In this document: piece after piece, positions 17,842 to 26,658 of the stretch
Numbering within the stretch: position 1 is the stretch's first letter
Layout: the number at the start of each line of letters is the position of its first letter
NCBI RefSeq assembly: GCF_030159255.1
Contig: NZ_BSCT01000005.1
Location: 248,001-312,000 of the forward strand
Direction of reading: 5' to 3'
Source: Bradyrhizobium sp. SSBR45G
GTDB taxonomy: Bacteria > Pseudomonadota > Alphaproteobacteria > Rhizobiales > Xanthobacteraceae
Length of the DNA: 64,000 nt
Notes under the pieces: model-generated
Told to the model about the DNA's origin: nothing
The model's input: the letters and a program-made list of their open reading frames with translations, nothing else
Database searches by the model: none
Translations under genes and position numbers: made by a program

Positions 17842-19143
17842 ATGGTCGATGAACCCGACACCGCTGCACCGGCCTCCGATACCGGGCGGCCGAAACGGCC
17901 GCCGCCGACCATCGATCTGGAGCCGACCTCGCGCGAGGAGCGCCCGTCCGCCAGCGAGAGCGCTGCGGAGCGTCCGACGGCCTCGCCCTGGTCGGCGCCG
18001 GCCACGGCGATGGCCGAAGGATCGTCCGAGACCGCCGGCGAATCGCATCCCCATGCTGCGCCCGGCGCCGAGCCGGCGCCGGCGGCCGGCCTGAGCCCCG
18101 AGGAGACCGTCGCCGCGGCTGAGCCGCCGCGCGCCGATCCGCCACCGCCGCTGCCCCGCCCGGTCTCGCCCTGGATCATCGCGCCGTTCTCCGGCGCGGC
18201 CGCCGCGGCGCTGGTGATCGGCGTCGGCTGGATGCTGGGCTGGCCGCCCGTGCAGCCGCCATCGGCCGTTTCGCCCGAGACCGCCGCGCTGGAGGCCCTG
18301 ACCACCCGCGTCGCCGGACTGGAGCAGCGCATCGGCAAGCCCGATGCGGCCGTCACCGGCCGCATCGACGCGGTCGACAAGGCGATCGCCGCCGTGCGCG
18401 GCGATGTCGCCGCCTTGCGCAGCCAGACAGACAAGACCGTGGCTGCGCTGAACGACATCCGGGCCCAGCCGCGCGACGGTTCGGCTCCGGCGGTCGTGCC
18501 GGCGCCGGTCGATCTGTCCGGCGTGACCGCACGCATCGATGCGCTGGAGCGCGCGAGCCGCAGCCAGAGCGCGGCGCTGGCGCAGGAGAGCGCCAAGATC
18601 TCCGAGGCGGCCAAGCCGGCCGACGATTCGGCGCTGCGCCGGGTGATCGCCGCCGCGCTGCTCGATGTCGCGGTCCGCCATGGCGATCCGTATGGCGCGG
18701 CGCTGGCGACCGCGAAATCGCTGGCACCGGATGCAGCCACGCTGAAGCCGCTGGACCCCTTTGCCACGAGCGGCGTGCCGAGCGCGGCCGCGCTCAGCCG
18801 CGATCTCCTGACCATCGTGCCGAAGCTGACGCCGCCGGCGGCCGAGGGCACCACGGGGACCTCGATCGTCGACAAGCTCTCCGCCGGCGCCGCCCGCCTG
18901 GTCAAGGTCGAGCGCACCGATGGCGCCGGCACCGACCGTGGCGCCGTGGTGGCGCGCGTCACCGCCGCCGCGCTGCGCAACGATTTCAGCGAGGCGAGGC
19001 GCGAGCTGAAGGGCCTTTCGGCCGAGGATCGCGCCCCCGCCAACGACTGGCTCGCCAAAGCCGATGCCCGTGACGCCGCGCTGTCGGCCGCCCGCAAATT
19101 CGCCGACGACGCGATGACCGCGCTCGCCAAACCCGCGCAATAG
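17842..19143 (+). CDS. Mitofilin-like (COG4223) inner-membrane protein
   Basis: About 433 residues from this ATG. A Pro/Ala-rich cytoplasmic N-terminus (to about residue 110) is followed by one membrane helix (IIAPFSGAAAAALVIGVGWML), a heptad-rich coiled coil and a helical C-terminal domain. This matches alphaproteobacterial mitofilin/Mic60-like proteins, which are encoded beside hemD and HemY genes and are linked to intracytoplasmic or cristae-like membrane shape. A GTG start at 17788, overlapping the hemD stop, is possible and would allow translational coupling; ATG at 17842 has only a weak AGGGA ahead. Confidence 0.82.
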   Translation: MVDEPDTAAPASDTGRPKRPPPTIDLEPTSREERPSASESAAERPTASPWSAPATAMAEGSSETAGESHPHAAPGAEPAPAAGLSPEETVAAAEPPRADPPPPLPRPVSPWIIAPFSGAAAAALVIGVGWMLGWPPVQPPSAVSPETAALEALTTRVAGLEQRIGKPDAAVTGRIDAVDKAIAAVRGDVAALRSQTDKTVAALNDIRAQPRDGSAPAVVPAPVDLSGVTARIDALERASRSQSAALAQESAKISEAAKPADDSALRRVIAAALLDVAVRHGDPYGAALATAKSLAPDAATLKPLDPFATSGVPSAAALSRDLLTIVPKLTPPAAEGTTGTSIVDKLSAGAARLVKVERTDGAGTDRGAVVARVTAAALRNDFSEARRELKGLSAEDRAPANDWLAKADARDAALSAARKFADDAMTALAKPAQ

Positions 19144-19160
19144 GACGCCCAAGGACGCAC

Positions 19161-21077
19161 ATGTTCCGGATCGTCATTTTCCTCGTCCTGGTCGGCCTCG
19201 CCGCCGCGGGTGCCGCCTGGGTCGCCGAGCAGACCGGCGACGTCGTCTTGAACTGGGGCCCGTGGCGGATCGCCATGACCTTGCCGGTGTTCGTGCTGGC
19301 GCTCGGCCTGGCCATCGCGGCCTGCGTGCTGGTGTGGAACCTGATCAGCGCGCTGCTGCGCGCCCCCGGCCGCATCCGCAAGGGTCACCGCGAGCGCCGG
19401 CATCGGCGCGGGCGCCACGCCATCACCCACGGCCTGCTGGCCATCGGCCACGGCGATTCGACCGCGGCACGCCAGCATGCCGACACCGCAAAGCGGCTGG
19501 CGGGCGACGATCCGCTGACGCTGCTGCTGCACGCGCAGGCCGCGCAGCTCGAAGGCGATCGCGACGGCGCGCGGCGCGCGTTCCGCGCCATGGCCGAGCG
19601 CCACGACACCCGCCTGCTCGGCCTGCGCGGCCTGTTCATCGAGGCGCAGCGCGCCGACGACGCGATGGCCGCTGTCGTCATCGCCGACGAGGCGCTCAAG
19701 CTCGCGCCCAACGCGACCTGGGCCTCCCATGCCGTGCTCGGCTTCCGCTGCGCCCAGGCCGACTGGAACGGGGCGCTGGCGATCCTCGACGGCAACTACA
19801 CCGCCGGCATGATCGACAAACCGGCCTACCGCCGCCAGCGCGGCGTGCTGCTGACCGCGCGCGCGCTCGCGCTGGAGACCGAGAACCGCGACCTCGCCCG
19901 CTCCAGCGCGATGGAGGCGGTGAAGCTGGCGCCGACGCTGGTGCCGGCCGCGGTGCTGGCCGCGAAGTTCGAGAGCGAGGCGCACCAGGTGCGGCGCGCC
20001 ATGAAGATCATCGAGGCCGCCTGGGCATCCTGCCCGCATCCGGACCTCGCCGACGCCTATGCCCATGTCCGGCTCGGCGATTCGGCGGTTCAGCGGCTGT
20101 CGCGGATCGAGAACTTGGCCGCGCGCACGCCCGATCACGTCGAGGGCGCACTCGCGGTGGCCCGCGCGGCGATCGACGCCGCCGAATTCCCACGCGCCCG
20201 CGCGGCGCTGGCGCCGTTCACGGACGATCCGACCCAGCGCGTGGCGATGCTGATGGCCGAATTGGAGCGCACCGAGCATGGCGATGCCGGCAAGGCGCGC
20301 GAGTGGACCTTGCGCGCGGTGCGCGCCCGCCACGACCCGGCCTGGACCGCGGACGGCTATGTCAGCGACCACTGGCGGCCGATCTCGCCGGTCACCGGCC
20401 GGCTCGATGCCTTCCAGTGGCAGACCCCGGTGGCGAGCCTGCCCTCGGAGCGCAACAGCGTGATCGACAGCTCGGAATTCGCCGAGGCCGTGCTGGCCCC
20501 GCCGAGCCGCCCGGCGATTCCGGAAGGCCTCGCCGAGCCGCCCCGCGGCACGGCAATGGCGCCGGTGGTGATCGCGCCGACCACCCTGCAGGACAACGAG
20601 CCGCCGCGCCCCACCGAGACCGCGACCCCCGAGCCCACGGCCGAAAAGCCTGTAGAGGAGGCCGTGGAGAAGCCTGTCGACAAGCCGGTGGATATCCCTG
20701 TTGAAAAGCCTGAGGACAGGCCTGTGGAGGCCGCGGTGCAAATCCCCGGTCCGGGGATCGCCGAGCCGGCGCCTCCGCTGCAGGCCGCTGCGCCCAGCGA
20801 GCCCGAGCCGGAGCCGAACGAGGAGGCCGAGACGCCGGCCGAACCTGCTAAGCCGGTCGAAACCGCGGCCGCCGCGCCGACGCCGCTGTTCCGCAACCGC
20901 AGCGACCTGACCAAGCCGCCGGAGACCCCGATCCAGGCGATCGTCCCGATCATGCGGCCACCGGACGATCCCGGTGTCGACGACGACGACCAGCAACGCG
21001 ACGAGTTCGCCGAGCAGATCGCGCCCAAGGTCCAGGCCGGCGGCTGGCGCGGATTCTGGTCGCGATTCGGCGGCTGA
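19161..21077 (+). CDS. hemY: HemY-domain TPR membrane protein
   Basis: A 638-residue protein with two N-terminal membrane helices (about residues 2-20 and 38-62; HemY_N domain), then TPR-like helical repeats to about residue 430, and a long Pro/Glu-rich tail. Residues 490-530 hold an imperfect EKPV(E/D) repeat whose codons are less GC-biased than the rest. The HemY of this type is not protoporphyrinogen oxidase; it associates with haem-synthesis operons and its role is unclear. Third gene of the hemD operon. Confidence 0.88.
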   Translation: MFRIVIFLVLVGLAAAGAAWVAEQTGDVVLNWGPWRIAMTLPVFVLALGLAIAACVLVWNLISALLRAPGRIRKGHRERRHRRGRHAITHGLLAIGHGDSTAARQHADTAKRLAGDDPLTLLLHAQAAQLEGDRDGARRAFRAMAERHDTRLLGLRGLFIEAQRADDAMAAVVIADEALKLAPNATWASHAVLGFRCAQADWNGALAILDGNYTAGMIDKPAYRRQRGVLLTARALALETENRDLARSSAMEAVKLAPTLVPAAVLAAKFESEAHQVRRAMKIIEAAWASCPHPDLADAYAHVRLGDSAVQRLSRIENLAARTPDHVEGALAVARAAIDAAEFPRARAALAPFTDDPTQRVAMLMAELERTEHGDAGKAREWTLRAVRARHDPAWTADGYVSDHWRPISPVTGRLDAFQWQTPVASLPSERNSVIDSSEFAEAVLAPPSRPAIPEGLAEPPRGTAMAPVVIAPTTLQDNEPPRPTETATPEPTAEKPVEEAVEKPVDKPVDIPVEKPEDRPVEAAVQIPGPGIAEPAPPLQAAAPSEPEPEPNEEAETPAEPAKPVETAAAAPTPLFRNRSDLTKPPETPIQAIVPIMRPPDDPGVDDDDQQRDEFAEQIAPKVQAGGWRGFWSRFGG

Positions 21078-21245
21078 GGCCCGCCCACGGGGCAGGCGGA
21101 CGCCGCCTGCCCGGCTCGCCGGGTCACACCGGCTCGATTCCGGGGCGCGGCAGCGCGCGTGGTCCTTGCCAACCGCGCGTCCGCCCGATATCAGGAGCGC
21201 GTTCGCGTGGTCCGGCCTCGTACCGGGCACGCGCTGCTTTGGTTC

Positions 21246-21321
21246 GCCGCAATAGCTCAGCTGGTAGAGCACGTCATTCGTAATGACGGGGTCGGGGGTT
21301 CGAGTCCCTCTTGCGGCACCA
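21246..21321 (+). tRNA. tRNA-Thr(CGT)
   Basis: A 76-nt cloverleaf with encoded CCA. Acceptor arms GCCGCAA/TTGCGGC, D-arm GCTCAGCTGGTAGAGC, anticodon arm CGTCA-TTCGTAA-TGACG giving anticodon CGT, and T-arm with GGTTCGAGTCCC. Its last 16 bases are repeated at 23471-23486, and a palindromic element begins directly at the CCA end. Confidence 0.96.
21306..21321 (+). other. Putative attachment site, left copy (tRNA-Thr 3' end)
   Basis: CCCTCTTGCGGCACCA, the last 16 bases of the tRNA gene, recurs exactly at 23471-23486. The 3' ends of tRNA genes are the usual targets of tyrosine integrases. No integrase gene remains in the interval. Confidence 0.65.
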
Positions 21322-21433
21322 CGCTTCGCCCTTCGGGCTACGCGTGGCGCAGCCGCGCCGTAGGCCGTAGGCCGTAGGCCGAAGGGCGAAGGGCGAAGCG
21401 TGCCCGGCGAAGCTTCTTAGCGAAGCCGGGCGT
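21317..21433 (+). repeat. tRNA-abutting palindromic element, copy 1, with 7-bp tandem repeats
   Basis: The element starts at the tRNA CCA end. Hairpin 1 has arms ACGCTTCGCCCTTCG and GAAGGGCGAAGCGT; hairpin 2 has arms CCCGGC and GCCGGG. The same pair of hairpins follows tRNA-Ala at 40460-40556 on the other strand. In this copy the loop side of hairpin 1 carries six tandem 7-mers (three of the form GCCGTAG, then GCCGAAG and two GGCGAAG). Confidence 0.8.
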
Positions 21434-22492
21434 TTGAGCCCCCAAGTCTCGCTTGAGCCAGGCTCTTTGATCCATTCCACCCTGTCAAACAGCCTACCGC
21501 GCGTCGCAGCCTTGCTCACAGCCATGCCGCCGCGATCCCGCGGCCATTTCGGCCCGAGCTGTGCTGCCATTGGCGTCCTCGTCAATTGAGAGGGCGCAGG
21601 GAAGGCCGAGTGCCGACTGGCACCCGCGGCCCCCGTGCGAAAGAAGTGCACGGGGAAGGAACCACAGGCTCAGCCGGAAACAACCCGGCCTTCCCTGCGC
21701 AATGGTTTGAACGGCTGCTCCGTGCTCTCCCAGGGGACCGGGCTTGCTTGCCCCCGTCATCGGCAATCGTCGCCAATCAAGACACCAGCGTCGGGGTGTC
21801 GGGACCACACGGCTTGACCGTCCGCGAAGGCGACGTTCGTCCGCACCTCCATCGAGATGCTGCGTCGCCCCGCGGCCACCGCTCCCCGCCGCAACGTCCC
21901 GTGACGATCGCGATGCGCCCCTCTCAGTGCGGGCGGGATGGCCGGATCAAACCACTGATTTGGGGACCCTGTCAACAAAATTTCTGGTATTCGGAATTCG
22001 CGACCGGGGCCGCTCCCCTGCCGCTTCACGCCGCCTATGGTCCCGTGCCAGCCGCGATGAGAGGCAAAACCGGCTCCCGAGAAATTCCACCTGCCCCTCG
22101 TCGAGGCGGAAAGAAAAAAGCAGCGTCACGTAACTCCATGGGAGCCCACTCACTTTTGTTCGGGGCGCGCCGGATCGCGTTGAAGGGAGCTGATCCAAGG
22201 CAGATCACCATTTTTCGGTTGGGCAATCTCGATCTAGAGCGCGGCCCGCTATGCATGACGCTGACGGCTCGGCCGCGCGCTTTCGGCGACAGCTCCTTGT
22301 CAATGGATCGCCTGGATGTCCAGGTTGATAGGGTCGATGCGGCCCGACAACATGCCTTACCTTTCGGCATTGATGTTGGCGCGCAATCAACCCTCGCGCG
22401 GGTCGAACGATTTGTCAGAGTTCACGCAGATCGAATAGATTGCACAGAATGGGAGTACCGACTGAGAGTGATCCCAATTCGGGGAGGACGCC
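21322..22492. other. Gene-poor part of the tRNA-Thr island
   Basis: Holds the tRNA-abutting element, copy B of the 390-bp repeat (21552-21940) and about 550 bp of lower-GC sequence from 21941 to 22492. A plus-strand frame is open from about 21586 to 22533, but it runs through the non-coding repeat and overlaps the collar gene, so it is not called. Possible remnants of island genes; nothing recognised. Confidence 0.5.
21552..21940. repeat. Dispersed repeat of about 390 bp, copy B
   Basis: A diverged match to 11894-12290 in the same orientation, sharing ordered blocks from GCCCGAGCTGTGCTG to CGTGACGATCGCGA. It lies inside the putative tRNA-Thr island. GGGAAGGCC near the start is matched by GGCCTTCCC further on, so the first 160 bp can fold into an imperfect stem. 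Confidence 0.75.
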
Positions 22493-23110
22493 ATGGCAGA
22501 GCCCATAGGATCAATCATTGCATATGGTGGTGAGATCACTCCGGCTCCCTCCTACACTCAACCTCCAACTCCTGGAGATTGGGAGGACGTGAATGGCTGG
22601 TTGCTTTGCAACGGTCGGCAGTTCGACGCGGCGGGCGCATTCGCAGCTCTATTTGAAGCTGTCCAGTATCGATGGGGCGGCGATACGAAGACGAGGAGGT
22701 TCAACATACCAGATTTGCGTGGATACTTTCTTCGTGGCGTGGACCCGACTGAACAGGTCGATAAGGAGGCACGTCACCGGTTCTCCGCCGGCATGCGAAC
22801 GCGGCAAGGAGGGGTCGGTTCATACCAAGATTATGCCACGGCCCTTCCGAAGCAACGGGAGGAATTTCAGGCTCGAGATGAGCGCTTCGTAACCGATTTA
22901 GCAGGACGACATGATCATAAGCTGTTCCTTGAGCTCGATGCAGCGCGCGACGTGAACGGGCAAAACAACACGGTGGCCTATCCTGGAGCTGCGACAGATC
23001 TCCCTGTTGTCAGCACGGTCGATGATCATGTCCATCACATCGTAGATGGCGGCAATGTCGAGACGCGTCCCGTCAACGCATACGTCCACTGGATCATCCG
23101 CTACAAATGA
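22493..23110 (+). CDS. Orphan phage tail-collar domain protein
   Basis: A 205-residue protein with a phage tail-collar/microcystin-dependent-protein domain in its N-terminal half: GSIIAYGGEITPA, GWLLCNGRQFD (about residue 38) and NIPDLRGYFLRGVDP (about residue 77). The C-terminal half is of unknown fold and ends HWIIRYK, as in collar proteins. GGGGAGGAC precedes the ATG. No other tail, head or lysis genes are near. Codon use (ATA, TTA, TTT present) and GC are below the neighbours, which fits horizontal transfer. It lies between the two copies of the tRNA 3' end. Confidence 0.82.
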   Translation: MAEPIGSIIAYGGEITPAPSYTQPPTPGDWEDVNGWLLCNGRQFDAAGAFAALFEAVQYRWGGDTKTRRFNIPDLRGYFLRGVDPTEQVDKEARHRFSAGMRTRQGGVGSYQDYATALPKQREEFQARDERFVTDLAGRHDHKLFLELDAARDVNGQNNTVAYPGAATDLPVVSTVDDHVHHIVDGGNVETRPVNAYVHWIIRYK

Positions 23111-23880
23111 ACTGAGCGGTCTCCAGACGGCGAAGGAGGTCATTCCTCTGAACTTAAGACCGATGTTCCCATGGAAGATCGTGAACTACATTGACAGTGC
23201 ACCAAACTTCTATTCGCCGCCTATTTTGTGCACAAGAATTGGCCTGCAACCTGTTCACAGTTTTGGGGGCACAGATGCGAGGGTGCGCCTAGGCGTCGGC
23301 GATTTGATTTCCTCCCGTATCCGTGGTCAGGACCCGCGATCGAACCGGGAGGTGCCGCGAGGGCCGGCTAAGTTCGAGGTGAAACCGCGCGTCATGTCTC
23401 ATGCAGACGCAGCGTGTCGCTTCGATTACGGGGACGGTGCACTAAACTAATACAGGGCATGGCTCGATTCCCCTCTTGCGGCACCAGCAGATCTCCTGAG
23501 ATCCTCGACCGGCATTGGCCTTCGGATGCAATCGTCGGGCCGGCATCACGCAGCGCCTGCGTCGTTGCACACGCTCGCGGAATCAGAATCCTTCAGCACG
23601 GCAACATCACCCAGGCCTCGGCTCACGGTCCGTGCCGTCTCATGGCTTGCGTCAGATCGGAAAACCCCAGGGAGTTGGGTCCGCGCACAGGCTTTGCGCA
23701 AGGCCCCGTAGAACTACTGAGAAAATCTGCGCCGCGTTGCCTGTTTTCCGGCATTGCGCGCCGTGACGTAAGGCGCACGTAACCGTAATCGGCATTCCGG
23801 TTGCGGCAAGGGGCGGCCTTTAACACTACCCCAACAGCGAGGCTCAAGGATTTCCCGGAAGATCGGTCGTTCTGGGAATC
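23111..23880. other. Intergenic DNA spanning the right end of the island
   Basis: No credible gene. The part before 23471 is of lower GC, like the island; 23471-23486 is the second tRNA 3'-end copy; beyond it the composition returns to normal up to the GGDEF/EAL gene. Short frames here lack family signals. Confidence 0.5.
23471..23486 (+). other. Putative attachment site, right copy (partial tRNA-Thr 3' end)
   Basis: An exact 16-bp copy of the tRNA-Thr 3' end, CCCTCTTGCGGCACCA. Just before it, TCGATTC resembles the T-loop TCGAGTC with a one-base difference in length. The remainder of the tRNA is absent, as expected at the distal end of an integrated element. Confidence 0.65.
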
Positions 23881-26598
23881 ATGCTGCTGTCCGCTCGGGC
23901 ATTCAGGGGTTTGTCGACGAGGTTCGCGCGAGGGGCTCAACCGCCTCCGATCCGCCGGACCAGCTCGTCGCGTCCCGTCGTCGTCATGATGCGATGCGGC
24001 GCGTTCCTGATCGCGCTCGTCGTTTGCACCGTCGCCCTCATCCTGTCCCACCTGCGCGATCACGCGATCGAGGAGAGCAAGCGGCAGCTCTTGTCGACCG
24101 CCACCGTGCTGGCCAAGCAGGCGGCGCGTGACTTCGATGCGGTCAACCTGATCGAGGCGAGCCTGATCGAGCACATGCAGACGCTCGCGGTGGTGTCCGA
24201 CGAAGTCTACGGGCGCGCCATGGCGGGCCGCGATATCCATCTCATGCTGCAGGACCGGATCAGCGGCTTCCCGCATATCGAGGCGGTGATGCTGGTCGGT
24301 GCCGACGGCAGGGTGATCAATTCGTCCGTGGCGTGGCCGACGCCGCCGCTCAACGTCGCGGATCGCGAGTATTTCCAGGCGCTCAAGACCGAGCCGGCCC
24401 TGAGCTCGAAGCTCGGCCGGCCGGAGAAGGGCCGACGGGTCGGAGCCTCGACGATCCCCCTCGCCCGGAAGCTGATGGGATCCGACGGCGAATTCCTGGG
24501 TCTCGTGGTCGGCACGATCGAGTCCGAGTATTTCGAGGGGCTCTACCGGACGCTGCTCCGGGGCCCCGATGAATCGATCGCGCTGCTGCGGCAGGACGGC
24601 GTGATGCTCGCGAGCCATCCGCATGTCGATGCGCCGACCGACGGCTCCCTGTCCGGAGCAAAGCTCGCCGAGATCACGCGATCCGGCGCCGGCGTGGTCC
24701 GATGGCTCGACGCCGTCGACGGCTCCGACCGGCTGATCGCGGCAGCGCGCCTTGCCGGCTTCCCCCTCCATTTGACCACCAGCACGACGGTCTCCGCCGC
24801 GCTCGCCGGCTGGTCGACGGAGGCCTTGCGCCTGATCGGCCTCACCATCGTGCTCGTCGTCGGCATCGGCGGCACCGGGGTCGTCGTCGTGCAATATTTC
24901 CGCAAGCAGAGCATTCAGCTCGACGCGACGCTGAACAATCAGTCGCAGGGCGTGTGCATGTACGACGCCCATCAACGCCTGATCGTGTGCAACGACCGCT
25001 ACGCGGAGATGTTCAACCTGCCAGCCAGGTTCACAAGACCTGGGACGACGCTGCGACAGATCCTCGACCATCAGATTTCGCAGGGCCTCCCGCTCGACAA
25101 CGGCTCCGACGGCTATGTCGGCGGGCTGATGACCATGGTCACGGCCGACAAGCCGGCGAGCATCGTGGTGGAGCTGTCCGATGGGCGGGCCATGGTGGTC
25201 GTCTTCCGGCCGGTCCCGGGCGGCGGCTTCGTGATGACGGCAGAGGACGTCACCGAGCAGAAGCGCACGGAGAAGCGGATCGCTCACATTGCGCATCACG
25301 ATGCGCTGACCGGCCTGCACAACCGCGCGTCCTTCTCCGACTATCTCGCGACGACGGTCGACGCGGCGGTCCGCGCCGGCGGCGCGTTCGCGATTCTCTG
25401 CCTCGATCTCGATCGCTTCAAGGAGATCAACGACCTGCATGGTCACCTCGTCGGCGACGAACTGCTGCGCGAGGCGGCACGGCGTCTGCAGGAGGTTGCG
25501 ACGGGCGCCTTTCTGGCGCGGGTCGGCGGCGACGAATTCATCGTGGTTCTGCTCGGCGAGGCGCAGGCGGCGGCGGCCGGCGAACTGGCGGAGCGGCTGC
25601 GGAGCGCTCTCGTCGGCGACATCGAGATTGCCGGACGGCAGATGCGGATCGGCTTGAGCATCGGAATTGCGCGCGCGCCGGCCGACGGAAACGACCCGAC
25701 CACGCTGCTGGCCAACGCCGACATCGCCCTCTACCGCGCCAAGGCCGAGGGGCGCAACGCGATCCGCTTCTTCGAACCGGAGATGGCGGCGCAGTTGCGC
25801 GACCGCCGCGAGTTGCAGCACGATCTGCAGTCGGCCGTGGGCAATGGCGAGCTGCGGCTCGATTTCCAGCCGCTGATACGCGTCGGCGGCGACATCGTCG
25901 GCTTCGAGGCGCTGGTCCGCTGGCAGCACCCGCGCCGCGGCCTGGTGGCGCCCGGCGCCTTCATTCCGCTGGCCGAGGAGAGCGGACTGATCGTCGCCAT
26001 GGGCGAATGGATCCTGCGTGCGGCGTGCCGCGAGGCCGCCTCCTGGTCGAACGAATTGAAGATCTCGGTCAATCTGTCGCCGGTGCAATGCCGCAACGAC
26101 GACATCGTGCGGCTCGTCCACGAGGTCCTGATCGACAGCGGATTGCGCCCGGGACGGCTCGAGCTCGAAATCACCGAGGGCGTGCTGATCGACGATTTCT
26201 CCGGCGCCGTCTCCATCCTGCGCCGGCTCAAGGCGCTCGGAGTGCGCATCGCGCTCGACGATTTCGGCACCGGCTACTCATCGATGTCCTATCTGCAGGC
26301 GTTCCCCTTCGACATGATCAAGATCGACCGCAGCTTCATTTCCAACCTCGACCGCGCGCAATCGAAGGCGATCCTGAGCGGCATCATCGGCCTGGCGCGC
26401 GGGCTCGAGCTTCCGGTCACCGCGGAAGGTGTGGAGACGCAGGCGCAGCTCGACGTTCTCGCCGGCGCAGGCTGCGATTTCGCCCAGGGTTTCCTGATCG
26501 GAAGGCCGGCTTCGATGCAGCACTACGCGCAGGTCGTGGAGCCGGCGGCCCGCCCCGATGGCGGCGCGCATCGGTGGAGCTATGCGTCAACGGCCTGA
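23881..26598 (+). CDS. Membrane-bound GGDEF-EAL c-di-GMP protein with periplasmic sensor
   Basis: Up to 905 residues. Two membrane helices (about residues 38-58 and 318-340) enclose a periplasmic Cache-like sensor. A PAS domain (about 350-455) is followed by GGDEF (motif intact at 549-553) and EAL (EAL at 676-678, DDFGTGYSS from 793). No RxxD inhibitory site is visible five residues before GGDEF. Both catalytic motifs are intact, so it may make or break c-di-GMP. A Met at residue 36 is an alternative start. A periplasmic binding protein gene follows after 60 bp. Confidence 0.92.
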   Translation: MLLSARAFRGLSTRFARGAQPPPIRRTSSSRPVVVMMRCGAFLIALVVCTVALILSHLRDHAIEESKRQLLSTATVLAKQAARDFDAVNLIEASLIEHMQTLAVVSDEVYGRAMAGRDIHLMLQDRISGFPHIEAVMLVGADGRVINSSVAWPTPPLNVADREYFQALKTEPALSSKLGRPEKGRRVGASTIPLARKLMGSDGEFLGLVVGTIESEYFEGLYRTLLRGPDESIALLRQDGVMLASHPHVDAPTDGSLSGAKLAEITRSGAGVVRWLDAVDGSDRLIAAARLAGFPLHLTTSTTVSAALAGWSTEALRLIGLTIVLVVGIGGTGVVVVQYFRKQSIQLDATLNNQSQGVCMYDAHQRLIVCNDRYAEMFNLPARFTRPGTTLRQILDHQISQGLPLDNGSDGYVGGLMTMVTADKPASIVVELSDGRAMVVVFRPVPGGGFVMTAEDVTEQKRTEKRIAHIAHHDALTGLHNRASFSDYLATTVDAAVRAGGAFAILCLDLDRFKEINDLHGHLVGDELLREAARRLQEVATGAFLARVGGDEFIVVLLGEAQAAAAGELAERLRSALVGDIEIAGRQMRIGLSIGIARAPADGNDPTTLLANADIALYRAKAEGRNAIRFFEPEMAAQLRDRRELQHDLQSAVGNGELRLDFQPLIRVGGDIVGFEALVRWQHPRRGLVAPGAFIPLAEESGLIVAMGEWILRAACREAASWSNELKISVNLSPVQCRNDDIVRLVHEVLIDSGLRPGRLELEITEGVLIDDFSGAVSILRRLKALGVRIALDDFGTGYSSMSYLQAFPFDMIKIDRSFISNLDRAQSKAILSGIIGLARGLELPVTAEGVETQAQLDVLAGAGCDFAQGFLIGRPASMQHYAQVVEPAARPDGGAHRWSYASTA

Positions 26599-26658
26599 GC
26601 GGAGACATCATCGATCGCTCCGAACCTGACTGGTCGATTCTGAATGAGGAGCTGCAAC

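Noticed and set aside
17724..21272. A 1182-codon open frame on the minus strand opposite the mitofilin-like and HemY genes
   Set aside because: It mirrors two real genes on the plus strand, contains low-complexity Arg/Ser/Gly sequence with no family signal, and is a by-product of high GC.
21355..21405. Possible small CRISPR array
   Set aside because: The repeats are 7 bp in direct tandem without spacers, inside a hairpin; no cas genes are present.
22035..22370. A 111-codon minus-strand frame inside the island
   Set aside because: No ribosome binding site or family resemblance, and composition is like shadow frames.
21586..22533. A 315-codon plus-strand frame across the 390-bp repeat and into the collar gene
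   Set aside because: The first part is non-coding repeat that is not preserved as a frame in the other copy, and the end overlaps the collar start; the middle could be a gene remnant but nothing supports it.
23623..26121. An 832-codon minus-strand frame opposite the GGDEF/EAL gene
   Set aside because: The plus strand encodes clear catalytic motifs; the minus translation is Arg/Asp-rich with no recognisable domain.
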